A DNA stretch of 64,000 nucleotides from Sphingomonas sp. IC081 (lineage in GTDB: Bacteria > Pseudomonadota > Alphaproteobacteria > Sphingomonadales > Sphingomonadaceae). Below are positions 52,575 to 63,245 of this stretch, in pieces. The translations under genes and the position numbers were made by a program. The stretch spans positions 3,421,001-3,485,000 of the forward strand of contig NZ_CP029761.1 of the NCBI RefSeq assembly GCF_006874585.1, written 5' to 3'. The notes below the pieces were generated by a model. That model had not been told where the DNA came from and ran no database searches. It saw only the letters and a program-made list of their open reading frames with translations. Within the stretch, counting starts at the first letter, position 1. Each line of letters begins with the position of its first letter.

Positions 52575-52624
52575 CTGTTCTCATATCTGCCTGCCGGGGC
52601 GGCTTCGCAAGGCCCCGGGAACGA

Positions 52625-53248
52625 TTATTCCGCTTGGCCCAACGCGCGCAGGATGCGCTCCACCTCTTCCCGTGTTCCTGCATGCGACAGGCCGGTGTCG
52701 ATGACATGGTCGGCACGCCTGCGTTTTTCCGCATCCGGCACCTGAAGCGCCAGAATTTGTTCGAATTTCTCCTCGGTCATGCCGGGCCTTGCCAGCACGC
52801 GGGCACGCTGCACATCGGCCGGGGCGGAGACCACGGCCACGGCATCGAGCCCTTTGTGGCCGCCTTTTTCGTAGAGCAGGGGAATATCGAAAACCACTAG
52901 GGGCGCATCGGCATTTTCCCTTAGGAAAATCTGCCGTTTGACCGCGACCGCGGGGTGGACGATCGACTCGAGTCGCGCCATCGCCTCGCGGTTGCCGAAC
53001 ACCGCCGCGCCCAGCCGGGCGCGGTCGACTCCCTGCGGGCCGGTGGTGCCCGGAAAGGCCGCCTCGATCGCGCCGAGAAGGGCCCCTTGCGGACCTTGCA
53101 GTTCATGCACCGCCGCATCGGCATCAAAGACCGGAACCCCCAGTTCGCGCATCATCGCCGCCACGGTCGACTTGCCCATGCCGATCGAGCCGGTGAGGCC
53201 CAGAATCTTCGGACGCCTTTGCGCGGCGCTGGCCCTGGTGGTGGTCAC
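52625..53248 (-). CDS. coaE: dephospho-CoA kinase
   Basis: Final step of CoA synthesis. The 207-residue P-loop kinase has GLTGSIGMGKST and VFDADAAVHEL, with VFDIPLLYEKGG. It starts with GTG at 53248 overlapping the aroE stop (GTGA). Confidence 0.94.
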   Translation of the reverse strand: MTTTRASAAQRRPKILGLTGSIGMGKSTVAAMMRELGVPVFDADAAVHELQGPQGALLGAIEAAFPGTTGPQGVDRARLGAAVFGNREAMARLESIVHPAVAVKRQIFLRENADAPLVVFDIPLLYEKGGHKGLDAVAVVSAPADVQRARVLARPGMTEEKFEQILALQVPDAEKRRRADHVIDTGLSHAGTREEVERILRALGQAE

Positions 53249-54135
53249 GCTTCCAGCCGGCGCCGCAATTCCTCGTCGCTGGCCGCATCGCGCGGCGGCT
53301 CGTGGCCGAAGAAGTGGGTGAAGGCGACACCGGCCTGGCCGATCAGCATCGCCAGGCCGTCGACCGTGGCAAAGCCCGCCGCGCGGGCCGCCTGCAGGAA
53401 CGCCGTGTCGCGCGGGCTGGTGACGATGTCGTAGACCACGCTGCCCGGCGGCGCATGGGTGAAGTCGAAGGGCAGGGCTTCCTGCCCGGTCATGCCCAGC
53501 GGGCTGGCATTGACCACGAGGTCAAGGCACTGCGCGCGGTCGTCGAAGGCAAAGTCGGTCGGCGCGGCGAAGTGGCCGAGGTGAATCGCGTGATGGTCCT
53601 GCTGGGCGGTGAGTTCGTCCAGCATCGCGCGGGCCTTGTCCGGGTCGCGCCCGGCCAGCACCACCACAAAACCGCGCTCGGCGAGCGCCGCGACGATCGC
53701 CCGCGAGGCGCCGCCGGTGCCCAGCACCCGCGCCATGCGGAACAGGTGCGTTTCGGCAAGGCGCGATTCCAGCGGTTCGAGGAAGCCCGGCGCATCGGTG
53801 TTGTAACCGGTCAGCGTACCGTCCGCCTCGCGCACCACGGTATTGACCGCGCCGATCCGGGCCGCCAGCGGATCGAGCCGGTCGAGCAGCGGCACGATCG
53901 CCAGCTTGTGCGGCATCGTCACGTTGCAGCCGCGCCAGTCCGGATCGGCGCGGCGGGCGGCGAGATAGTCGGCCAGCCCTTCGGCGGTGACCAGGCACCG
54001 TTCGTAGCGGGCCGCGATGCCCAGCTTCTCCAGCCAGAATCCGTGGATCACCGGCGACTTCGACTGGGCGATGGGATCGCCGATCACTTCGGCATAAGGG
54101 GTGCCGGACTCCGGCGCGTTCCCGCTTACGGTCAT
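53245..54135 (-). CDS. aroE: shikimate dehydrogenase
   Basis: NADPH-linked reduction of 3-dehydroshikimate to shikimate. The 296-residue enzyme has [17 protein letters not shown] (substrate Ser pair), [10 protein letters not shown] (catalytic Lys), [11 protein letters not shown] (Asp), GTGGASRAI for NADP, NASPLGM and [17 protein letters not shown] overlap with the maf stop. Confidence 0.95.
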   Translation of the reverse strand: MTVSGNAPESGTPYAEVIGDPIAQSKSPVIHGFWLEKLGIAARYERCLVTAEGLADYLAARRADPDWRGCNVTMPHKLAIVPLLDRLDPLAARIGAVNTVVREADGTLTGYNTDAPGFLEPLESRLAETHLFRMARVLGTGGASRAIVAALAERGFVVVLAGRDPDKARAMLDELTAQQDHHAIHLGHFAAPTDFAFDDRAQCLDLVVNASPLGMTGQEALPFDFTHAPPGSVVYDIVTSPRDTAFLQAARAAGFATVDGLAMLIGQAGVAFTHFFGHEPPRDAASDEELRRRLEA

Positions 54136-54740
54136 TGTTCGATCTCTCCGAGACGGCGCAGCGCCGCCTGCACTTTCAGCAGCGGCATGCCGAGGATGGT
54201 GAAATAATCGCCTTCGATCTTCTCGAACAGCTGCACGCCGCGCGCCTCGATGCGAAACACGCCGACGCAGCCCGCCACTTCGGGCCATTCGGCATCGAGG
54301 TAATGCTCGATGAAACGATCCGACAGGGTCACGACGTGGAGTGACGCCACGGCGTCTTCCGCCCAGACGATCTCGCCGCCGCGGGCCAGCGCCGCGGCGC
54401 TGTGGAGATTCAGCGTCTTGCCCGAGAAGAACCGCAGATGCTCGGCCGCCGCCTCGCGGCTGGCGGGTTTGTCGAACCGGCGGCCGCCGCATTCGACCAG
54501 GGAATCGCTGCCGAGCACGAGGTCGCCGGGAGCAGCTGTGGACAACTGCCCCGCAAGGGCAGTGGATACCGCCAGGGCCTTGGCCCTGGCCAGTTCCAGC
54601 GCCACTTCGGCCGGGCTGGCCCCCGCCAATCCCGATTCTATCCACCGCTCATCCACATGGGCAGGCTGGGTACGGAAGGCGATGCCGGCCGCTTCGAGCA
54701 TGGCACGGCGCGAGGCGCTCTGGGAGGCGAGTACGATCAT
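54132..54740 (-). CDS. maf: Maf-family nucleotide pyrophosphatase
   Basis: Hydrolyses non-canonical nucleoside triphosphates. The 202-residue protein has [26 protein letters not shown] and [29 protein letters not shown], typical of the Maf/YceF group. Exact base preference cannot be read. It is downstream of ppsR by 16 bp and overlaps aroE. Confidence 0.92.
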   Translation of the reverse strand: MIVLASQSASRRAMLEAAGIAFRTQPAHVDERWIESGLAGASPAEVALELARAKALAVSTALAGQLSTAAPGDLVLGSDSLVECGGRRFDKPASREAAAEHLRFFSGKTLNLHSAAALARGGEIVWAEDAVASLHVVTLSDRFIEHYLDAEWPEVAGCVGVFRIEARGVQLFEKIEGDYFTILGMPLLKVQAALRRLGEIEQ

Positions 54741-54756
54741 CGCTGGTTCCTGGAAA

Positions 54757-55602
54757 TCAGACCGGACCGCCGATGTCGCGCGCCTGTGCGTCCTCGGCCT
54801 TCCGTTCGTTGTAGATATTGATGATTGCCGCCGCGGTTTCCTCGATCGAGCGGCGAGTCACGTCGATCACCGGCCAGGAATTGTCCGCGAACATGCGCCG
54901 GGCATACTTCAACTCGTCCTCGACCCTATCGGTCTTCACGTAATCGGTGTCGGGCGACTGGCTGAGCGAGAGCAGGCGGTTGCGGCGGATCTGGATCAGG
55001 CGCTCGGGCGCGGTGGTGAGGCCGACGACCAGCGGCCGCTTGAGGCCATAGAGCAGCGGCGGCGGCGGGCTTTCCACGACAATGGGGATATTCGCGACCT
55101 TGTAGCCGCGATTGGCGAGGTAGATCGAGGTCGGCGTCTTGCTGGTGCGCGATACCCCGGCCAGCACGATGTCGGCCTCTTCCCAGTCTTCCCAGGCGAT
55201 GCCGTCGTCATGGGCAATGGTGAACTGGATCGCGTCGACCCGCGCGAAGTAGGCATCGTCGAGCCGGTGCTGGCGCCCCGGGCGGCCCTTGGCTTCCTGC
55301 CCGAGCAGGGCCTCGAGCGCGTCGGTCACCCCGTCGAGCACCGCGATCGCAGGCAGGCCGAGCTGCTGGCAGCGTTCCTCCAGCCGCCCACGGGTTTCCT
55401 CGTTGACCAGCGTGAAAAACACGAGGCCGGGATTGGCGGCGATCTCGCCCATGATCCTGTCGAGGTGCTGCTGCGAGCGCACCATCGGCCAGAAGTGCCG
55501 CAGGACGTCGGAATCGTCGAACTGGGCGAGCGCGGCCTTGGCGATCATTTCCAGCGTTTCGCCGGTGGAATCCGAGAGAAGGTGGAGGTGGAAACGCGCC
55601 AT
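54757..55602 (-). CDS. ppsR: PPDK/PEP-synthetase regulatory protein (DUF299)
   Basis: Bifunctional kinase/pyrophosphorylase that switches pyruvate phosphate dikinase or PEP synthetase off and on. The 281-residue protein has [30 protein letters not shown] (nucleotide loop), [18 protein letters not shown] and [18 protein letters not shown]. It begins next to the 55603-55948 intergenic region, where it is divergent from hemE. First gene of the long leftward run to DUF1491. Confidence 0.93.
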   Translation of the reverse strand: MARFHLHLLSDSTGETLEMIAKAALAQFDDSDVLRHFWPMVRSQQHLDRIMGEIAANPGLVFFTLVNEETRGRLEERCQQLGLPAIAVLDGVTDALEALLGQEAKGRPGRQHRLDDAYFARVDAIQFTIAHDDGIAWEDWEEADIVLAGVSRTSKTPTSIYLANRGYKVANIPIVVESPPPPLLYGLKRPLVVGLTTAPERLIQIRRNRLLSLSQSPDTDYVKTDRVEDELKYARRMFADNSWPVIDVTRRSIEETAAAIINIYNERKAEDAQARDIGGPV

Positions 55603-55948
55603 TTTCGGCCTTTTTCGCGGTTTTCAGGGGGCCCACAGGGGCTCTGTGGATATGTCCCGGCATAAACCACGGGATGGATACGGTGACAACTCGGGAGGCG
55701 GTTTTCCTCCCCGTTGAACCGATTCAATGGGGTGAGTCTTAAACAAGATTCAAAACCGGCCCACAGCCTGTGGGAAACCGGGATAAAGAATCTTTGACTC
55801 AGACTCTACGGAGAGTCGCGGATGACTCTTGAACCTGTTCAGCCCGGGATAAATCGGGCAGGGTTCAGCCGTCCCCGATATCCACAGGACCAACAGACTC
55901 TATCATCCTTTTAAGAATCTTATTTTTTTGGACTGGACCTGAATCTCG
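55603..55948. other. putative chromosomal replication origin (oriC) between ppsR and hemE
   Basis: A 346-bp non-coding region. It contains eleven GANTC sites, starting at 55721, 55734, 55747, 55788, 55796, 55802, 55813, 55824, 55896, 55915 and 55941. DnaA boxes with 8/9 consensus matches lie at 55645-55653 (TGTGGATAT) and 55878-55886 (ATATCCACA), weaker copies at CCGGGATAAA (55778, 55844). There are also a 15-bp palindrome at 55760-55774, and an AT-rich tract at 55901-55930. TTAA-N7-TCAA at 55739-55753 resembles a CtrA site. Caulobacter's origin lies beside hemE. Confidence 0.8.
55760..55774. repeat. 15-bp palindrome in the origin region
   Basis: CCCACAG-C-CTGTGGG, exact 7-bp arms. Each arm shares CCACA with the DnaA box core, on opposite strands. 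Confidence 0.85.
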
Positions 55949-56974
55949 ATGCCTGGCCTTCTTCTCGACACCCTGCGCAAAACGAACCCGGGCAAGCGCC
56001 CGATCTGGCTCATGCGCCAGGCGGGTCGCTACCTCCCCGAATATCGCGCCCTGCGCGCCGACAAGGGCGGATTCCTCGCGCTGGTCTATGATACCGACGC
56101 GGCCGCCGAGATTACCCTCCAGCCGATCCGCCGCTTCGGATTCGACGGTGCGATCCTGTTTTCCGACATCCTGATCGTGCCATACGCCATGGGACAGGAC
56201 CTCGAGTTCCTTGCCGGCGAAGGCCCAAAGCTCTCTCCGCGTCTGGTCGACAGCGCCCTTGGCAATCTCTCCGCGGTGCCCGAACGGCTCACGCCGATCT
56301 ACGAGACGGTGCGCAAGGTTCGCGCCGCCCTCGATGACGACAAGACGATGCTCGGCTTTGCAGGAAGCCCCTGGACGGTCGCTACGTACATGTGCGCGGG
56401 CGAGGGGAGCCGGGACCAGCATGAGACCCGCGCCATGGCCTATCGCGACCCTCAGGCCTTCGGAGAGGTGATTCAGGCTATCGTGGGGGTGACTGTCGAA
56501 TATCTCAGTGGCCAGATCGAGGCCGGGGCTGAGGCCGTGCAGTTGTTCGATTCCTGGGCAGGCTCGCTCTCGCCCGCCCAGTTCGAGCAATGGGTGATCG
56601 CGCCCAATGCCGCCATCACCGCCGCGATCAAGGCGCGCCATCCCGAGACTCCGATCATCGGCTTCCCCAAGGGGGCCGGCGAAAAATTGCCCGCCTATGC
56701 CCGCGAGACCGGGGTGGACGCGGTCGGAATCGACGAAACGATCGACCCTGTCTGGGCCGCGCGCGAATTGCCGCAGGGCCTGCCGGTGCAGGGCAATCTC
56801 GATCCGCTGCTGCTGCTTTCGGGCGGCGAGGCGTTGGAATCCGGTGCGCGCCGCGTGCTCGATGCCTTTGCCGACCGCCCGCACGTGTTCAACCTCGGGC
56901 ACGGAATCGGCCAGTTCACGCCGATCGAGAACGTCGAGGCGCTGCTGCGCATCGTGCGCGGCTGGTCACGCTGA
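55949..56974 (+). CDS. hemE: uroporphyrinogen decarboxylase
   Basis: Heme pathway: uroporphyrinogen III to coproporphyrinogen III. The 341-residue enzyme has PIWLMRQAGRYLPEYRALR, ILFSDILIVPYAMG, GFAGSPWTVATYM, and HVFNLGHGIGQFTPIENVEAL. The ATG at 55949 is preceded by a GANTC site and no strong RBS. It marks the right edge of the putative origin. Confidence 0.96.
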   Translation: MPGLLLDTLRKTNPGKRPIWLMRQAGRYLPEYRALRADKGGFLALVYDTDAAAEITLQPIRRFGFDGAILFSDILIVPYAMGQDLEFLAGEGPKLSPRLVDSALGNLSAVPERLTPIYETVRKVRAALDDDKTMLGFAGSPWTVATYMCAGEGSRDQHETRAMAYRDPQAFGEVIQAIVGVTVEYLSGQIEAGAEAVQLFDSWAGSLSPAQFEQWVIAPNAAITAAIKARHPETPIIGFPKGAGEKLPAYARETGVDAVGIDETIDPVWAARELPQGLPVQGNLDPLLLLSGGEALESGARRVLDAFADRPHVFNLGHGIGQFTPIENVEALLRIVRGWSR

Positions 56975-57116
56975 ACAAGGCCCTTCCGCGCACGGGAGGG
57001 CTTCAACCCACTGGAATCACCTTGAACCGCGCGGGGCGAGGGTGCAGGAGGGGCGCGATCGCCGTCCCACTGCCGCTCCAACGAGACCCCGCGCGCCGAT
57101 GCAGGAAACGCTCTCC

Positions 57117-57542
57117 ATGCTCTATCTCTGGCTGAAAGCCGGACATGTCATCTTCGTGATCTTCTGGATGGCCGGGCTGTTCATGCTGCCGCGCTATTTT
57201 GTCTATCACCAGGAAGCCGAGCCGGGTTCGGCGGAAGCGGCGCGCTGGATCGACCGCGAGGCGAAGCTGCGCAAGATCATCCTGACCCCCTCCATGATCA
57301 TGGTCTGGGTTTTCGGCCTGGCCACGGCCTTCTCGATCGGCGCCTGGAGCCAGGGCTGGCTGCATGCCAAGTTGCTGTTCGTGCTGGGTCTTTCCGGCTA
57401 CCACGGCTGGCTGGTCGGCTATGCGAAGAAGCTGGCCAAGGGCGAACGCGTGCTGACCGGCAAGCAGCTGCGCCTGCTCAACGAGATTCCCGGCCTCGCC
57501 GCCGTGGTCATCGTCATTCTCGCGGTCGTCAAACCCTTCTGA
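57117..57542 (+). CDS. hemJ: protoporphyrinogen oxidase HemJ
   Basis: Membrane enzyme oxidising protoporphyrinogen IX. The 141-residue protein has four helices with LYLWLKAGHVIFVIFWMAGLFMLPRYFVYH, LHAKLLFVLGLSGYHGWLVG and LLNEIPGLAAVVIVILAVVKP. The conserved His in AGHV and Lys in LHAKL are present. ATG 57117 is chosen (AGGAAA 9 bases upstream); ATG 57099 would add six residues. It follows hemE by 142 bp. Confidence 0.92.
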   Translation: MLYLWLKAGHVIFVIFWMAGLFMLPRYFVYHQEAEPGSAEAARWIDREAKLRKIILTPSMIMVWVFGLATAFSIGAWSQGWLHAKLLFVLGLSGYHGWLVGYAKKLAKGERVLTGKQLRLLNEIPGLAAVVIVILAVVKPF

Positions 57543-57580
57543 CCCGCAGGCGCGCGTCCGGGACCGCCCAGGACTGCACG

Positions 57581-57590
57581 CCCCCCCCCC
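57581..57590. repeat. C10 homopolymer tract upstream of rho
   Basis: Run of ten C in the hemJ-rho intergenic region, about 75 bp upstream of the probable rho promoter. Confidence 0.9.
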
Positions 57591-57662
57591 GGCCCTCCAG
57601 AGCCGAAGCATCGCATGCAGGATCCACTGGGCGCAGACGCCGTCCGCCCTGTGGATCGCGCG

Positions 57663-57691
57663 TTGACCAAAAGCCGCGTAATCCCTATCTG
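57663..57691 (+). promoter_or_regulatory. probable sigma70-type promoter of rho
   Basis: TTGACC (57663-57668), 17-bp spacer, TATCTG (57686-57691), leaving a leader of about 110 bases before the ATG. A TGTGGATC sequence with partial DnaA-box similarity lies just upstream. Confidence 0.55.
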
Positions 57692-57806
57692 ATCGTTGTC
57701 CCGGCACAGGGCGGCGAGCCCATTCTCCTGCCCGGATCCGCTTTCCCCAAGCCCATCCGATCCGCCGGCCGACCTCCATACAATTTCCATTCGGAAACCA
57801 GAAAAA

Positions 57807-59063
<1,257 letters not shown>

Positions 59064-59078
59064 GCGGGGATCGGGGGC

Positions 59079-59801
59079 GTGAGCATTCTCGATACTCTTG
59101 CCGCGACCGCCGCGACCGCCGCGATGGGCGGTCCGGCGGAGATCTGGCACCATATCGTCACCGATTTCTCGAACCTGGGGACGCCGGCAGCCATGTCGGC
59201 GTTCCTGCAGGTGCTGATGATCGACGTGGTGCTGGCGGGCGACAATGCCATTGTCGTCGGCGCCCTGGCCGCGGGACTGCCGGCAGAGCAGCGCAAGAAG
59301 GTCATCGCCATCGGCGTGATCGCGGCGCTGGTCATGCGCATCGGCTTCGCGCTGGTGGTGACCTGGCTGCTGGGCATCGTCGGCCTGGTCTTTGCGGGCG
59401 GGCTGCTGCTCTTGTGGGTGGCGTGGAAGATGTTCCGCGAGATCCGGGGCGGTGAGCATTCGCCGGGTTCCCCCGAGATCGAGGGGGACGAGCATTCCGG
59501 CGTCAATCCGGCCAAGAGTTTTGCCGGAGCGGCGATTTCCGTTGCCGTGGCCGACATCTCGATGTCGATCGACAACGTGCTGGGCGTGGCAGGGGCGGCG
59601 CGCGATCATCCGGGAATCCTGATCGTCGGCCTGATCGTGGCGGTGGCGCTGATGGGCGTCGCGGCGAATTTCATCGCCCGGTACATCGAGCGTTATCGCT
59701 GGATTGCCTGGATCGGCCTGGTGGTGATCCTCTACGTGGCGGTGAAGATGATCTACGAAGGCTGGATCGATCCGCAGCTGGGCATCATCACCCTGATGTG
59801 A
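59079..59801 (+). CDS. TerC-family membrane protein (YjbE type)
   Basis: A 240-residue integral membrane protein with about seven helices. TerC signatures are VVLAGDNAIVVGALAAGLP and SVAVADISMSIDNVLGVAGAA, each with conserved Asp residues that probably coordinate metal. Relatives export Mn2+ or confer tellurite resistance. It begins with GTG at 59079, 15 bp after rho, and ends before a terminator. A polar loop (about 118-145) contains GEHSPGSPEIEGDEHSG. Confidence 0.88.
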   Translation: MSILDTLAATAATAAMGGPAEIWHHIVTDFSNLGTPAAMSAFLQVLMIDVVLAGDNAIVVGALAAGLPAEQRKKVIAIGVIAALVMRIGFALVVTWLLGIVGLVFAGGLLLLWVAWKMFREIRGGEHSPGSPEIEGDEHSGVNPAKSFAGAAISVAVADISMSIDNVLGVAGAARDHPGILIVGLIVAVALMGVAANFIARYIERYRWIAWIGLVVILYVAVKMIYEGWIDPQLGIITLM

Positions 59802-59811
59802 CGAGAAACAG

Positions 59812-59847
59812 AAAAGGGCCCGGGAGCCAGACTCCCGGGCCCTTTTT
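59812..59847. terminator. bidirectional terminator after the TerC-family gene
   Basis: Perfect 15-bp stem AAAAGGGCCCGGGAG / CTCCCGGGCCCTTTT (59812-59826, 59832-59846), loop CCAGA, T-run on the plus strand. Confidence 0.9.
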
Positions 59848-59852
59848 GGTGT

Positions 59853-60821
59853 TCAGGGAACCAGGACCGTGGACCCTGTCGTCGCCCGGGATTCCAGGGC
59901 CCGGTGGGCCTCGGCGGCATGCTCGAGCCGGAAGGTCTGCCCGATCCTGGGCGAAAGGACGCCATTGGCGATCCGGTCGAACAGTTTTTTCGCGCTACCC
60001 GCCAGTTCCTCGGGCGTGGCGACATAATCGGCGAGCGTCGGGCGGGTGAGATAGAGCGAACCGGCGCGCATCAGGTCGAGCGGGGGCAGCGGCGGTACCG
60101 GGCCGGAGGCATTGCCATAGGTCACCATGAGCCCGCGCCGGCGCAGCGAGGCGATCGAGGCGTTCCACGAAGACGCGCCGACACCGTCGTAGACGACATG
60201 GCACATCGCACCGGACGTGATTTCGCGGATCTTCTCAGGCAAATCATTGAAATCGCAGGACAGCGAATGCTCGCCGGGTACCCCTGCGGCCTTTTGCGGC
60301 GAACCGCTATGGGCAATCACGGTCACGCCCTTGTCAAGCAGCCAGGGCACCAGCAGCGAGCCGACGCCGCCCGCGGCCGAATGGACCAGCGCGACATGGC
60401 CGGCAGCGGCGGGGAAGGTATCTTCGGCAAGATAACAGGCCGTCAGGCCCTTGAGCATGACGGCAGCGGCAATCTCGGGCGCGATTCCTTCCGGGATGCG
60501 CATGGCCTTGTCCGCCTGAAGCAGCCGGTGCGTGGCATAGGCGCCCCCGGCGCTGGTGGTGCCGACACGCTCCCCGATGGCGAATCCGGAAACACCCTCG
60601 CCCAGCGCGATGATCCGCCCGACACTTTCGGAGCCGAGGCTGATCGGCAGGGGATCGGGATAGAGCCCCTTGCGGTAATAGGTGTCGATGAAGTTGAGGC
60701 CGACGGCTTCGGTCTCGATGACGATCTCGCCGATGCCGGGCGAGGGCACGGTGAAGTCTTCGCGTTCGATCACGTCGGGGCCGCCATGCCGGCGGGCGAT
60801 CATGCGGTATCCGGTAGTCAT
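59853..60821 (-). CDS. zinc-independent quinone oxidoreductase (MDR superfamily)
   Basis: A 322-residue NADPH:quinone reductase-like protein. GroES-like N-terminal domain (about 1-130; VGLNFIDTYYRKGLYP) and Rossmann domain with HSAAGGVGSLLVPWL, and no structural-zinc cysteine cluster. Similar to QorA. Probable NADPH-dependent one-electron reduction. ATG 60821 is 14 bp downstream of the glutamate-synthase-like gene. Confidence 0.88.
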   Translation of the reverse strand: MTTGYRMIARRHGGPDVIEREDFTVPSPGIGEIVIETEAVGLNFIDTYYRKGLYPDPLPISLGSESVGRIIALGEGVSGFAIGERVGTTSAGGAYATHRLLQADKAMRIPEGIAPEIAAAVMLKGLTACYLAEDTFPAAAGHVALVHSAAGGVGSLLVPWLLDKGVTVIAHSGSPQKAAGVPGEHSLSCDFNDLPEKIREITSGAMCHVVYDGVGASSWNASIASLRRRGLMVTYGNASGPVPPLPPLDLMRAGSLYLTRPTLADYVATPEELAGSAKKLFDRIANGVLSPRIGQTFRLEHAAEAHRALESRATTGSTVLVP

Positions 60822-60835
60822 CCGATTTGGGTCCT

Positions 60836-62422
60836 TCAGAACACGCGGCGGAAGGTATCCGCCCGCGCCACCTTCCACGCGCGTGCGTAAGGCGTGGAGT
60901 CGGGATCGGCGAGCAGCTCGCCGGGCTTGAGAAAGGGATAGACCTCGTCGAGCGGACCGGCCTTGGCACTGTCTATGCGCTGGTACATGTCGTGCTGGTT
61001 GAGGTCCCAGGGGCTGTCGTAACCCATCGAGACAACGATCTCGCGCAGGGCTTTGAGCGTCTCCTTCTGGAAACGGGCCACGCGTTCGGCCTTGTCCTCG
61101 ACCACCAGGCCGCGCTGGCGCCAGAACGACTGGGTGGCGACCCCGGTCGGGCAGGCGCCGGTATGGCACTTCATCGATTGCACGCAGCCCAGCGCGAACA
61201 TGAACCCGCGCGCGGCATTGCACCAGTCGGCGCCCAGCGCGAAGGCACGGGCCATGCCGGCGCCGGAATGAATCTTGCCCGATGCACCGATCCGCACCCG
61301 GTCCTTCAGGTTGGCGCCGACCAGAGCATTGCGCACCAGCATCAACCCTTCGCGCAGCGGCATGCCGACATTGTCGGTCAGTTCCTGCGGCGCCGCGCCG
61401 GTGCCGCCCTCGGCGCCGTCGACCACGATGAAGTCCGGGGTGATTCCGGTTTCGATCATCGCCTTTACGAGCGCCATGATCTCGTGCGGCTGGCCGACAC
61501 AGAGTTTCATGCCGGCGGGCTTGCCGCCCGACAGGGTGCGCAGCTGCACGATCCATTCGAGCAGTTCGATCGGTGTCGAGAAGGCCGAATGCGCGGCGGG
61601 GGAGAGGCAGTCCTTGCCCGCTTCCACCTTGCGTGTCTCGGCGATTTCCTGCGTGACCTTGGGGCCGGGCAGGACACCGCCATGGCCGGGCTTGGCACCC
61701 TGGCTGAGTTTGATCTCGACCATCTTCACCTGATCGCTCTGCGCCTGCCGGGCAAAGAGGTCGGGATCGAAGGTGCCGTCCTTGTGGCGGCAGCCGAAAT
61801 AGCCGCTGCCCAGTTCCCAGATCAGATCGCCTCCGTAGGTGCGGTGATAGGGGCTGATCGACCCTTCGCCGGTATCATGCGCGAAGCCGCCGAGCGCCGC
61901 ACCCTTGTTGAGCGCCTCGATCGCATTGGCGGAGAGCGAGCCGAAACTCATCGCCGAGATGTTGAGCAGGGCGCTTTCGTAAGGCCTGCTGCAATGCTCG
62001 CCGCCGATCTTCACGCGCCAGTCCCTGGCGGCGTTCTCGTTCGGGGCGATCGAATGGCCGAGCCATTCGTATTCGTCGGAATAGACGTCCAGCTCGGTAC
62101 CCATCGGGTGCGAGTCGTTCTCGCCCTTCGAGCGGGCATAGACGAGGCTGCGTTCCTCGACGGTGAAGGGGCGGCCTTCGCGGTCACCCTCGACGATATA
62201 GGCGCGCAAGTAGGGGCGCAGGTCTTCGAAGAGCCATCGCATGCGGGCGATGAGCGGATAGTTGCGTCGTAATGCGTGGCGTCCCTGCACGAAGTCCCAG
62301 AGGGTCAGCAGCAGGATCGGCACCATGAGCCACAAGGCCCCGCGCCACCATGGAAGGAACCAGCAGGCGGCCGTGAGAGACACGACCGCGAGCGGGACGG
62401 CGTAGCGCGGGGCAAGGGTCAT
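60836..62422 (-). CDS. FMN-binding glutamate-synthase-family protein
   Basis: A 528-residue protein. N-terminal transmembrane segments (about 10-42) precede a GltB-like FMN-binding domain: LNISAMSFGSLSANAIEALN, DTGEGSISPYHR, KPGHGGVLPG, VVDGAEGGTGAAP, and KCHTGACPTGVATQ, which holds the Cys cluster of the 3Fe-4S type. It lacks the glutamine amidotransferase domain, so it is probably not a true glutamate synthase. Function unknown in detail. It starts 6 bp after the dienelactone hydrolase stop. Confidence 0.88.
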   Translation of the reverse strand: MTLAPRYAVPLAVVSLTAACWFLPWWRGALWLMVPILLLTLWDFVQGRHALRRNYPLIARMRWLFEDLRPYLRAYIVEGDREGRPFTVEERSLVYARSKGENDSHPMGTELDVYSDEYEWLGHSIAPNENAARDWRVKIGGEHCSRPYESALLNISAMSFGSLSANAIEALNKGAALGGFAHDTGEGSISPYHRTYGGDLIWELGSGYFGCRHKDGTFDPDLFARQAQSDQVKMVEIKLSQGAKPGHGGVLPGPKVTQEIAETRKVEAGKDCLSPAAHSAFSTPIELLEWIVQLRTLSGGKPAGMKLCVGQPHEIMALVKAMIETGITPDFIVVDGAEGGTGAAPQELTDNVGMPLREGLMLVRNALVGANLKDRVRIGASGKIHSGAGMARAFALGADWCNAARGFMFALGCVQSMKCHTGACPTGVATQSFWRQRGLVVEDKAERVARFQKETLKALREIVVSMGYDSPWDLNQHDMYQRIDSAKAGPLDEVYPFLKPGELLADPDSTPYARAWKVARADTFRRVF

Positions 62423-62428
62423 CGTCGT

Positions 62429-63124
62429 TTAGCCGATGTGCTCCGCGAAGAACGCCTCGGTTCGGCCATCGGCAAGCGCGGCGCCGGCTTCGTCGCGGCG
62501 GGCGCCGATCTCGGCGGCAAAGCCGTGGTCGAGCCCTTCGTAGTCCCAGAGGGTGACGCGGGCATGATCGTCCAGCCCGTCGTGGATTGCCTTCTGCGCG
62601 GCGGCATCGACGAAGTGATCGGCGGTGGGAATGTGCAGCATCAGCGGACGGGCGATCGCGTGCTTCTCGTTGAGCATCTGGTCGATCATCACGCCGTAGT
62701 ACCCGACCGAGGCATCGATGTCGGTACGCGCGGCGACCATGTAGGCGATGCGGCCGCCCATGCAGAAGCCGACGAGGCCGACCTTGGCGACATCCTGTTC
62801 CCGGCGGATCCAGTGAATCACCGCTTCGAGATCGCGAATGCCGAGATCGAAGTCATGGCCCATCATGTAGTCGATCGCCTGCTTGAACTCGCCTTCGTCA
62901 TAAGGGCTGAGTTCGACGCCGGGCTTCTGGCGCCAGAAGCTGTCGGGCGCGACCGCGAGATAACCCTTGGCGGCCCAGCCATCGGCCTTCTGGCGAATAC
63001 CGGCATCGACGCCGAAGATCTCCTGCTGGACAATGATTGCGCCCCGCGGGGTGCCTTCGGGGCGGGCGACGTAAGCGGGAATCAGGCCCTCGCCGTCGAG
63101 CGTGGGGATTTCGGTGTTGGTCAT
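62429..63124 (-). CDS. dienelactone hydrolase-family protein
   Basis: A 231-residue alpha/beta hydrolase. The nucleophile elbow is GFCMGGR (catalytic Cys), with Asp in IPTADHFVD and His in DYEGLDHGFA. No signal peptide. It is the first gene of the three-gene leftward set ending at 59.85 kb. Substrate unknown. Confidence 0.9.
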   Translation of the reverse strand: MTNTEIPTLDGEGLIPAYVARPEGTPRGAIIVQQEIFGVDAGIRQKADGWAAKGYLAVAPDSFWRQKPGVELSPYDEGEFKQAIDYMMGHDFDLGIRDLEAVIHWIRREQDVAKVGLVGFCMGGRIAYMVAARTDIDASVGYYGVMIDQMLNEKHAIARPLMLHIPTADHFVDAAAQKAIHDGLDDHARVTLWDYEGLDHGFAAEIGARRDEAGAALADGRTEAFFAEHIG

Positions 63125-63245
63125 GGGGAGTCTCCTGAGAACCTTCGGGTCTTTGGAACCGTTTGTCGGAGGTAGGCCCGGGCGATGGACTTTGCCAGCG
63201 CACTGTGCCAGCTATGATACAGAAATTCCAAGCGGGAGCGCGGTG

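Noticed and set aside
53245..54645. Extension of aroE to 54645
   Set aside because: The upstream part runs antisense-free but through maf in another frame; the ATG at 54135 gives the family N-terminus and overlaps the maf stop.
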